Assembly (NCBI GenBank): GCA_964623055.1
Contig: CAZURK010000044.1
Location: 4,135-68,134, forward strand
Reading direction: 5' to 3'
Origin: JADHUC01 sp964623055
GTDB lineage: Bacteria; Planctomycetota; Planctomycetia; Pirellulales; Pirellulaceae
DNA: 64,000 bases
The notes beneath the pieces are model-generated. The model worked only from the letters and a program-made list of their open reading frames with translations, made no database searches and was not told the origin of the DNA. Below, in pieces: positions 1 through 6,888 of the stretch; positions within the stretch are counted from its first letter, which is position 1, and every line of letters starts with the position of its first letter. The position numbers and the translations under genes were made by a program.

Positions 1-1
1 G

Positions 2-1312
2 GGCGGTCGCGCGCCCGGATACACCACGCCCGACGGCGATGAAGAGGTTGTCGCCTACTGGTCTACCGGAAAGGTAGGAATGACAGGCACGTCCTACAAC
101 GGGACGATCCCACTGGCCGCTGCGACCACCGGCGTCGACGGCCTGGAAGCGATCATTCCCATCGCGCCAAATACGTCGTACTACCACTACTATCGCTCCC
201 ATGGATTGGTCCGCCACCCGTACGGATATATGGGCGAGGACATCGACTGCCTCTACGACTACATCCACAGCGGCAATCCAGAAAAACGCGAGCACTGCGA
301 CTGCACTGTTCGGGACAAAGAGATGGCCAATGGATTCGATCGGGTGACCGGCGACTACAACGACTTCTGGGCTGGTCGAGACTATCTTAACGACCTGGTC
401 CCGATGAAAGCCGCCACGTTGATGGCCCACGCATTCAACGACTGGAACGTCATGCCGGAACACAGCGTGCGAATCTATCAAGCGCTCAAAGCCAAAGGCG
501 TCCCGGTCCAGGCGTACTTCCACCAGGGAGGTCATGGTGGGGCGCCTCCGATGAAGATGATGAATCGATGGTTTACTCGCTATCTGCACGGCGTCGAAAA
601 CGGCGTCGAGAAAGACTCGCGGGTCTGGATTGCTCGCGAGAACGCCGATAGAGCCAAACCGACTGCCTACGAAGACTACCCGAACCCTGGGGCGTCTCCT
701 GTCTCGCTGTATCTTGTCGGCGGCAGCCCGGAGCAGGGACGGCTCAGCCCCGTCTCGATGCCCAAGCAGGGCACCGAAACGCTGGTAGACAACTTTTCGT
801 TTAGCGGCGCCGCACTGGCAAAGGCCGAATGGACAGAACATCGCCTGATCTACGTGACCTCGAAGCTGACTGAAGCGGTTCACCTGTCAGGCACTCCGCG
901 TATCACCATCCGACTAGCTAGCAGCAAACCCGCCGCCAACTTGTCGGTCTGGCTTGTATCTCTGCCGTGGAACGAGTCCAGGAACGCAAAGATTACGGAC
1001 AATATTATCACGCGCGGCTGGGCCGATCCTCAGAATCATCGCTCGCTCACTGAAAGCGAAACCCTCGTGCCGGGCCAGTTCTACGAAATGGGCTTCGATC
1101 TCCAGCCGGACGACCAGATCATCCCTAAAGGGCAGCAGATTGGCCTGATGATTTTCTCGAGCGACCGCGACTTCACGCTCTGGCCCACGCCGGGCACGGA
1201 GTTGACGGTCGACCTGGACGCAACATCCATCGAGCTGCCGGTGCTGGGCGGTTCCGAGGCATTTGCGAAAGCCCTTGGGAAAGAGCCAAGCGAGCCAGAT
1301 GCCACGGAATGA
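2..1312 (+). CDS. Xaa-Pro dipeptidyl-peptidase-like S15 hydrolase (5' partial)
   Basis: Serine hydrolase of the S15 / CocE-NonD type, which cleaves Xaa-Pro dipeptides or related amide and ester substrates. The frame is open from base 2, so the N-terminus lies outside the window; 436 residues are visible. The nucleophile motif GTSYNG has its Ser codon at 92-94, the acid is in AFNDWNV (Asp codon 440-442) and the base is in QGGHGG (His codon 533-535), in the normal order of the triad. The part after about residue 230 reads as the beta-sandwich PepX_C domain (repeated VSLYLVGG, LSGTPRITIRLAS and PGQFYEMGFDLQP-like strands). A sulfatase follows 30 bp downstream on the same strand, possibly co-transcribed. 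Substrate is not determinable from sequence. Confidence 0.85.
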   Translation, partial: GGRAPGYTTPDGDEEVVAYWSTGKVGMTGTSYNGTIPLAAATTGVDGLEAIIPIAPNTSYYHYYRSHGLVRHPYGYMGEDIDCLYDYIHSGNPEKREHCDCTVRDKEMANGFDRVTGDYNDFWAGRDYLNDLVPMKAATLMAHAFNDWNVMPEHSVRIYQALKAKGVPVQAYFHQGGHGGAPPMKMMNRWFTRYLHGVENGVEKDSRVWIARENADRAKPTAYEDYPNPGASPVSLYLVGGSPEQGRLSPVSMPKQGTETLVDNFSFSGAALAKAEWTEHRLIYVTSKLTEAVHLSGTPRITIRLASSKPAANLSVWLVSLPWNESRNAKITDNIITRGWADPQNHRSLTESETLVPGQFYEMGFDLQPDDQIIPKGQQIGLMIFSSDRDFTLWPTPGTELTVDLDATSIELPVLGGSEAFAKALGKEPSEPDATE

Positions 1313-1342
1313 CGGCGACCCTACAAATAAATTGGGAAAACG

Positions 1343-3085
1343 ATGAACACCTCTCGGGAACATGTGAGCCTCGCGTTGACCGTGCTCGTTGTCATGCTGG
1401 CGACAGCGCGGGATGCGTCGGCCGACAAGCCGCAGCATCCCAATGTGCTGTTCATCTCTGTCGATGATCTCAATGACTGGACGGGCTGCCTCGGCGGGCA
1501 CCCTCAGGCGAAGACACCGAATATCGATCGGCTCGCGGCCAGCGGAGTTCTGTTCACGAATGCCCATTGTCCGGCCCCCGCCTGCAATCCCTCACGCACG
1601 GCCATCATGACGGGAATCTCGCCGCACAAGTCCGGTCTGTATGACAACCGTCAGAAGATGCGGCAAATCCTCCCTGATGCCGAGCTGTTGCCGAAATATT
1701 TCGCTACTCACGGCTACTGGGCGGGTGGGTCTGGGAAGATTCTGCACTACTTCATCGATGCACAATCGTGGGATGAATACTACCCGGCAAAGGAGACGGA
1801 AGATCCGTTTCCTCGTACTCTGTATCCGGAACAACGGCCTGTCAGTTTGCCTCGCGGTGGCCCTTGGCAGTATGTCGAAACCGACTGGGGACCGCTGGAT
1901 GCGACGGACGAGGAGTTTGGCGGCGATTGGCTCGTCTCGAAATGGATCGGTGAACAACTTCGGAAACGGCACGACAAGCCGTTCTTCCTGGCATGCGGCA
2001 TCTATCGGCCCCATGAGCCGTGGTTTGTTCCGAAGAAGTACTTTGATCTTTTCCCCATCGAGGACATTCAACTGCCACCGGGCTACAAGGAGGATGATCT
2101 CGATGATCTTCCCCCCGCCGGTAAGCGTCGCGGCCCCAATCGCTATTTCGCCCATATCCGAGCCCACAAGCAGTGGAAGGAGGGAATTCGGGGCTACCTG
2201 GCGTCGATCGCATTTGCCGATGCCATGGTCGGTCGCGTTATCGACTCGCTCGAAAGCGGTCCGAATCGCGACAATACGATCGTCGTGCTGTGGAGCGATC
2301 ACGGTTGGCATCTGGGCGAGAAGCAGCACTGGCAGAAGTTCACGGCTTGGCGAGTCTGCACTCGTGTTCCGCTGATTGTGCGAGTTCCCGCAGGAACTTC
2401 GGGACTGCCAGCCGGCACGCGCCCTGGAAGCACCTGCGCATGGCCGGTCAATCTTCTAAGTCTGTTCCCAACACTGACTGAACTGGCCGGTCTGCCACAT
2501 AAGCCGGACAACGACGGGCCCAGTATCGTTCCGCTCCTCAGAAACCCGAAAGCAGACTGGCCTCACGTTTCCATTACGTACCTGTCTGAACCCGGCAGTT
2601 ATGGGCTCAGTGAGGAGCGTTGGCGGTATATCCACTACGCGAACGGTGACGAAGAGCTTTATGACTGCCAACAAGATCCCTATGAATGGACGAACCTCGG
2701 GGCCGCCGCGGATCACGCGGCCAGGCTGGAGGAATTTCGGGCACTGGCACCGCAGACATTTGCACCACGGGTGCCGCCCACGGACGAATCGCTGCCGAAA
2801 CTGAAGTGGCACGCGGCTGCCGGGTCACCGGCGCCGGCCTCGAAGCCGGATGGCGACCCGTTCGACGTTGTCTTCTTCAACGAGCGCAGGGATCCAGTCA
2901 ATCTCCACTGGATGGACCGCCAAGGAAAGCCAAAACCCTACGGCGCCGTCGCTCCCGGCCAGCGCAAGCGTCAGAGAACTCGCCCAGGTGCAGTGTGGCT
3001 CATAACCGACTCACAGGACAAACCTCTTGGGCACTTCATCGTCGATGATCGCACTGCCCGGGCCCTCATCCCGGAGAGTGAATGA
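1343..3085 (+). CDS. Exported Cys-type sulfatase (iduronate-2-sulfatase-like)
   Basis: 580-residue formylglycine-dependent sulfatase. An N-terminal signal peptide (about residues 1-27) is followed by the metal-binding start PNVLFISVDDLNDW and by the modification motif C-N-P-S-R with Cys81, the residue converted to formylglycine by FGE or anSME enzymes. Downstream metal and substrate elements include WSDHGWHLGEKQHW and the C-terminal ELYDCQQDPYEWTNL, both typical of the iduronate-2-sulfatase-like branch that is abundant in planctomycetes. About 100 C-terminal residues beyond the usual end form a small beta-rich tail of unknown role. The ATG has a weak A-rich upstream region. A second, broken sulfatase lies 44 bp downstream. 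The protein probably desulfates extracellular or periplasmic glycans; the exact linkage cannot be read. Confidence 0.93.
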   Translation: MNTSREHVSLALTVLVVMLATARDASADKPQHPNVLFISVDDLNDWTGCLGGHPQAKTPNIDRLAASGVLFTNAHCPAPACNPSRTAIMTGISPHKSGLYDNRQKMRQILPDAELLPKYFATHGYWAGGSGKILHYFIDAQSWDEYYPAKETEDPFPRTLYPEQRPVSLPRGGPWQYVETDWGPLDATDEEFGGDWLVSKWIGEQLRKRHDKPFFLACGIYRPHEPWFVPKKYFDLFPIEDIQLPPGYKEDDLDDLPPAGKRRGPNRYFAHIRAHKQWKEGIRGYLASIAFADAMVGRVIDSLESGPNRDNTIVVLWSDHGWHLGEKQHWQKFTAWRVCTRVPLIVRVPAGTSGLPAGTRPGSTCAWPVNLLSLFPTLTELAGLPHKPDNDGPSIVPLLRNPKADWPHVSITYLSEPGSYGLSEERWRYIHYANGDEELYDCQQDPYEWTNLGAAADHAARLEEFRALAPQTFAPRVPPTDESLPKLKWHAAAGSPAPASKPDGDPFDVVFFNERRDPVNLHWMDRQGKPKPYGAVAPGQRKRQRTRPGAVWLITDSQDKPLGHFIVDDRTARALIPESE

Positions 3086-3129
3086 TCAATGGTCTATAGG
3101 TCGTTCCGTTACCTGGAGGCGTCAATCAC

Positions 3130-3486
3130 ATGTTTCGAGTCTTCTTGTCGATAGGGCTATTTGGCTTCTTCACCATCATCGCTATTGCGGCTGGATCGTC
3201 TTCTGCCGCAGAGCGGCCAAACGTACTGTTTGTGATTGTGGACGACTTGCGCCCGGAGCTGGGAGACCAACTCAACACGCTCGCCAAAGAGTTGCTAGCT
3301 AGCGACGGCAAACGTGGAGCGAGAAAAGCCCACGGCGGCGGCCCCGCCATCGCCGTGGTGACAGGAGCCAAGTCGAAAGGCGACGCGATCGACACCCTAC
3401 TCATCTACCACACAGCCGCCGCCCCGCTGACCTGCCCCAAGTGCATCCAGCCCCGCAAGAAAGCGAAGGGCGGCCAGCGATTTTGA
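3130..3486 (+). pseudogene. Sulfatase N-terminal fragment fused to unrelated sequence
   Basis: The first 45 codons are a sulfatase start: signal peptide, then ERPNVLFVIVDDLRPELG, ending at about base 3264. After that the frame carries no sulfatase similarity (a Gly/Lys/Ala-rich stretch and a CPKC pair) and stops at 3486. The formylglycine motif and everything after it are missing. The lost 3' end of what looks like the same gene reappears at 4913-5137 on the same strand, beyond the DUF4062 gene. The 118-residue product is therefore very unlikely to be an active enzyme. A possible alternative is a small exported protein that reuses the sulfatase signal peptide. Confidence 0.7.
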
Positions 3487-4912
3487 ATTCAGACTGCGCC
3501 CCGCCCGTCACTTCCATGCATGTTCTTCTTAGCGGCCCAATTGGACCAGCTTGCCATATTCTCTGGGTTCAACTCCGGTCGCATTTCGACCGGAAGGTTG
3601 GTGTAGTGACGGGCACAGTTCATCCAACAGGAGTCGTTGATCGTCGCAAACACCTCTGGGCTCGCACCAGAAAAAGTGTGCTGTTTCCAGTATTCCTGAA
3701 ACGCCTCGGCGCGAGGATCGTCGGTGATGATCAAGCCGCTGGCCATAGCCGAGGTAGCGATTTCTGCCAATGATTCGGGCGAAAGTGACTCAGCCTCTGT
3801 GAAAGCCCAGTTGTGCGTTGAAATGCGTAGGACGCCGTTGGGGCCAACGCCGGGATGGGAAAGGTTGTTGCGCGACATCGCATCGCTTGAGAGGGCCGAC
3901 AAATACGCCGCAAACGCAAAGCTGTGTGCTGAATGAATTCGTAGCTGAAAAGAGTAGAGCCAGGCCGCCAACGACGGCATATCAACCTCCGCGTTATACG
4001 TCCATTTGTTCCACTTGAGCGTTACCGGTACGGACGCCGCCGGAGTCGGGCCCGCATCGGAAGCAGCACTTGCGTCAATCTGCGCGTTCTTCACGCGGAT
4101 TTCTTGCTCAAGTTGATGAACACGTTGTGCCAGTTCGTATTTCTCTGATTTCAGGCTCTGCACTTCCATTTCAATATCGCCGCGGACCCAACCGGGACGA
4201 GGGATTATCGCAATTGCCTTTGCCAATGAAGCAACAACTTTCGTGCTCAAATCAGACTTGTCACGCCAAAACGTGACTTGGTGCGTGTCAGTCACCTTTT
4301 TGCGGAATGCTCGTAGCAGCCGTTGGGCCTTTGCCGTCTTTTCTACCACTCCGGCTGGGAGTTTATCGATGTCTTCGTGTATGAACGCAAGGATCGGCAC
4401 ACCCTTGGATGATGCGTAATCAAATTCGCGTTCGACAAAACTCACGCCGACTTCACTGAGCGTCCCGTATCTTCCGGCTAAGACGAGCACGAAGTAATCC
4501 GACAGGTCAATCGTTCGCTCAATCACCGTCCAGCTGTCCTCGGCGTCCGAGCCGAACAACTCCATCCCCGCTGGGAAATGCCCCATTGCTTGGATTGCAT
4601 TCGCGATTTCGTCCCGCTCAGGGCGCAGGTCCGCATAGGTGGAGCTTATGAAACTCTGAAATCGCTTCTTAAGTGCCATGGTGTCTCGGTGGCTAACGGA
4701 GTGCAGGCAAGACAGCCGGGAACTCAACATGGCGAGCTGGCTACTTGCTGGGCCCATTATATGCGGGGGGCAAACGAAAGGCCACACGGACGATACTGGG
4801 AATTGACGAACACGAGGCCAATACATACCATTTGGGTCCTTTCTGGCTTGGTTCCGGCCAAGAGCCCTACGGGAACCCTGCAAGTTTTTCTGTGTCTTAA
4901 CACGTCTCATTT
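3265..4912. mobile_element. Island replacing the middle of a sulfatase gene
   Basis: The left edge is where sulfatase similarity stops (after PELG, base 3264) and the right edge is where a sulfatase C-terminus resumes (about 4913). The ~1.65 kb between contains an unassignable tail ORF (to 3486), the minus-strand DUF4062 gene (3489-4679) and about 230 bp of apparently noncoding DNA (4680-4912). About 380 residues' worth of sulfatase is missing, so this is a replacement, not a simple insertion. No transposase, terminal inverted repeats, target-site duplication or attC-like site could be found by eye. The type label therefore means foreign island, mechanism unknown. Confidence 0.5.
3489..4679 (-). 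CDS. DUF4062 domain protein with coiled coil and unassigned C-terminal domain
   Basis: 396 residues from the ATG at 4679; the frame is open to 4910 but the conserved start KKRFQSFISSTYADLRPERDE begins two residues after this Met. Residues 4-90 are a DUF4062 domain (FISSTYADL...ER, then FVLVLAGRYGTLSEVG, then a Glu in FVEREFDYA). DUF4062 is regarded as a TIR-like/nucleotide-binding fold and is often an N-terminal module of conflict or signalling proteins. Residues about 165-205 form a heptad-like coiled coil (SLKSEKYELAQRVHQLEQE). The remainder (LKWNKWTYNAEVDMPSLAAW onward) is not recognised. No transmembrane segment is visible. The gene sits inside, and antisense to, a disrupted sulfatase, and its DNA looks less GC-rich than its neighbours, suggesting recent acquisition. 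A defence or sensor role is inference. Confidence 0.8.
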   Translation of the reverse strand: MALKKRFQSFISSTYADLRPERDEIANAIQAMGHFPAGMELFGSDAEDSWTVIERTIDLSDYFVLVLAGRYGTLSEVGVSFVEREFDYASSKGVPILAFIHEDIDKLPAGVVEKTAKAQRLLRAFRKKVTDTHQVTFWRDKSDLSTKVVASLAKAIAIIPRPGWVRGDIEMEVQSLKSEKYELAQRVHQLEQEIRVKNAQIDASAASDAGPTPAASVPVTLKWNKWTYNAEVDMPSLAAWLYSFQLRIHSAHSFAFAAYLSALSSDAMSRNNLSHPGVGPNGVLRISTHNWAFTEAESLSPESLAEIATSAMASGLIITDDPRAEAFQEYWKQHTFSGASPEVFATINDSCWMNCARHYTNLPVEMRPELNPENMASWSNWAAKKNMHGSDGRGAV

Positions 4913-5137
4913 TTCAGGCATTTCCGCCACGTGCAGTGGCACGATTGGGTCCACGAGGCTGGAGTAGCCGGAGAACTGAGAGCAATCGAGCTATACGATC
5001 AGCAAAGCGATCCCGACGAGAACATCAACATTGCCAACCTTGTGGAGAATCGGGAATTGGTCCAAAAGCTCTCCAAACAAATGCAAACAATTTGGCCGAA
5101 CGGCGTCTTACGACCAGATGCTCGGAGGGAACGTTGA
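4913..5137 (+). pseudogene. Sulfatase C-terminal remnant
   Basis: Translation in the frame of the GTG at 4931 gives HVQWHDWVHE...RAIELYDQQSDPDENINIANL, the standard C-terminal strand and ELYD-x-DP-x-E-x-N signature of iduronate-2-sulfatase-like enzymes, followed by a short helix and TGA at 5137. It has no catalytic residues and no convincing start signal. It lies in the same orientation as the sulfatase start at 3130 but in a different frame, and is best read as the 3' end of that gene after island replacement. Confidence 0.75.
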
Positions 5138-5269
5138 TGTTTGCAGGCGACTCAGCCTCGCAATCCTTCAAACGGTTGGTATTCTGAAACGTGTTGCGTT
5201 CGAGTTCGCCCATTACGTGCGCCGGGGCTCGAACGCTTACCTCACCCTCAATGACACAAAGAAAACACC

Positions 5270-6196
5270 ATGAAACGTCTCTTTTTCTCGCTGCTGGTTA
5301 TCCTCTCTGCGGCGGCCACCGTCTGTGCGGCAGAAGACGCGAAGACCACGACCGTTACGTTCTATCACACGTCCGACCTGCACGAGCACTCCGCGCCAAT
5401 GGCGCAAATCGCCGGGTTTGTCGAGGCCCGAAAGAAGGAACAGCCCAACGTCCTGCTGGTCGATACGGGCGACTGGTTCAACAAGGGCGATCTGACCGAC
5501 TTGAACACCCGCGGCGAAGCGATGGCCGCCATGCTCGGCGTCTGCAAGTACGATGCGGTGATTCCGGGCAACCACGATTACTCGTTCGGCACCAGCCGGC
5601 TGGCTGAGTTGATTGACGCGCACTCGCTGCCGATGGTGGCGGCCAACTGCCGATGGCCGGACGAGATCAAGCCGCGTCAAGCCGCACCGTTTCGCATCTT
5701 CAAACTCGAAGGAATCACGGTTGGGATCATCGGCACGGCCACACCAATCTCGACCCAGCGGAAGGACAAGCTACTGGAAATCCTCCCGATCGGCGGGTCG
5801 CTCGGCGTCGTGGTGGCCGAGTTGGATCGGCAAGTCGACGTGATCGCGCTGCTGACGCATGTTGGCGTCGAGGCCGACCGCAAGCTGGCCCGTGCTCTGC
5901 CGCGTGTGGACGTGATCTTCGGCGGCCACAACCACAAGCGAATCGCGGAACTCGACTTCGACGCCGAGACGCAGACGGTGATTCAGCACAGCGGCGGAGT
6001 TGGCAAATGCATCGGAGAGTTGACGTTGACCTGGGACGGCGAGAAGATCGTCGACCGCAAGGTTAATCTGTTGAAAGTCACCGCAGAGATGCCATCATCG
6101 GCCGCGGTCGAGTCCGTACGCGCCAAGTACGTTTCCAAGCCGCTGGCCGAAGAGCAACCTTCGCCGGCAGTGCAGGAGCCTGCGGAGACTCGGTAA
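5270..6196 (+). CDS. Exported metallophosphoesterase, 5'-nucleotidase-like
   Basis: 308 residues with a signal peptide (about 1-21, ending CAA). It holds the calcineurin-like dimetal motifs in order: HTSDLHEH (DxH), DTGDWFNKGD (GD), IPGNHDYSFG (GNHD), LTHVG (H) and FGGHNH (GHxH). This is the N-terminal catalytic half of the UshA/5'-nucleotidase family; the C-terminal substrate-specificity domain (about 200 residues) is absent, so the protein is a stand-alone catalytic domain that could hydrolyse nucleotides, sugar-nucleotides or other phosphomonoesters in the periplasm. The Pro/Glu-rich tail is low-complexity. The ATG at 5270 is preceded by an A-rich stretch rather than a strong ribosome binding site. 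The gene stands alone between the sulfatase remnant and the BlaI operon. Confidence 0.85.
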   Translation: MKRLFFSLLVILSAAATVCAAEDAKTTTVTFYHTSDLHEHSAPMAQIAGFVEARKKEQPNVLLVDTGDWFNKGDLTDLNTRGEAMAAMLGVCKYDAVIPGNHDYSFGTSRLAELIDAHSLPMVAANCRWPDEIKPRQAAPFRIFKLEGITVGIIGTATPISTQRKDKLLEILPIGGSLGVVVAELDRQVDVIALLTHVGVEADRKLARALPRVDVIFGGHNHKRIAELDFDAETQTVIQHSGGVGKCIGELTLTWDGEKIVDRKVNLLKVTAEMPSSAAVESVRAKYVSKPLAEEQPSPAVQEPAETR

Positions 6197-6391
6197 CGCC
6201 CACAAAAGGTCCGTGTGGGGTCACCCATAACCGCCATCGTGTCAATCCCGGGTTCTCGCGACTCTTCTGAGAACGGCCGTTTCTTGAATTGCCGACTATT
6301 CCCAAGAAATATTGCGTTAGATTCTCGGGTGACCGGGAGCCCATCTAGCCAGCGAGCTGCCAACGACCCACCCTCTGGGAGAATCGGCCTG

Positions 6392-6433
6392 TCTACTGTT
6401 TTTACCGTTGATATCTACCGATTAAGCAGTAGA
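6392..6433. promoter_or_regulatory. Candidate BlaI operator (inverted repeat)
   Basis: A perfect 7-bp inverted repeat, TCTACTG (6392-6398) and CAGTAGA (6427-6433), separated by 28 bp, lies about 60 bp upstream of the BlaI-type gene. BlaI/MecI dimers bind dyads containing TAC/GTA half-elements and normally autoregulate. The wide spacing could reflect two operators rather than one. No clear -35/-10 pair was identified around it. Confidence 0.4.
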
Positions 6434-6490
6434 ATGCTGATAGTTTCACCAAAGAGCGAATACGCTGCCGCAAGCCATCAGGGACTTGTC

Positions 6491-6886
6491 ATGCCCCGAC
6501 CCAAACACGAACATCCCACGCCCGGCGAGTTGGAGGTCCTGAAGATCCTCTGGGATCGAGGGCCGTCAACCGTTCGGGAGGTGATGGAAATCCTCAATCA
6601 CCAGCGCCGCCGGGCCTACACGTCGGTGATGAGTCTGCTGGGCGTGATGACCGACAAAGGGTTGCTTGCTCGTCAGCCGCAGGGTCGAGCGTTCCTGTAT
6701 CGGGCGGCGGTTGGGCGAGAAAAGACGCTTGGCGAGATGGTCAACGATCTTGTGGGGCGGGCCTTCGAGGGCTCGGCCAACGCCATGATCGTCCGACTGC
6801 TCGACCGGTCTGCTCCGTCGCCGGAGGAGATCGAGAAGATCCGCGAGACGATCGACGAGTATCGCCAACGCTCGGGAGAAGAATAG
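6491..6886 (+). CDS. blaI: BlaI/MecI/CopY-family transcriptional repressor
   Basis: 131-residue winged-helix repressor. The start is the ATG at 6491 (PRPKHEHPTPGELEVLKILW), where family similarity begins; the longer open frame to 6215 has no similarity and no ribosome binding site. The DNA-binding helix-turn-helix covers roughly residues 8-75 (STVREVMEILNHQ, then AYTSVMSLLGVMTDKGLL), and the C-terminal helices (SPEEIEKIRETIDEYRQ) are the dimerisation and cleavage region. It ends two bases before the M56 peptidase start, the classical BlaI-BlaR1 pairing in which the sensor's protease activity inactivates the repressor. Planctomycetes carry many such pairs whose signals are mostly unknown. Confidence 0.92.
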   Translation: MPRPKHEHPTPGELEVLKILWDRGPSTVREVMEILNHQRRRAYTSVMSLLGVMTDKGLLARQPQGRAFLYRAAVGREKTLGEMVNDLVGRAFEGSANAMIVRLLDRSAPSPEEIEKIRETIDEYRQRSGEE

Positions 6887-6888
6887 CA

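Noticed and set aside
3294..3303. GCTAGCTAGC palindrome near the left edge of the DUF4062 island, considered as an attachment site
   Set aside because: No matching copy at the right edge and it lies about 30 bp inside the sulfatase breakpoint.
4680..4912. Possible N-terminal extension of the DUF4062 gene (77 codons)
   Set aside because: Family similarity begins two residues after the ATG at 4679; the extension is Arg/Pro-rich without a ribosome binding site.
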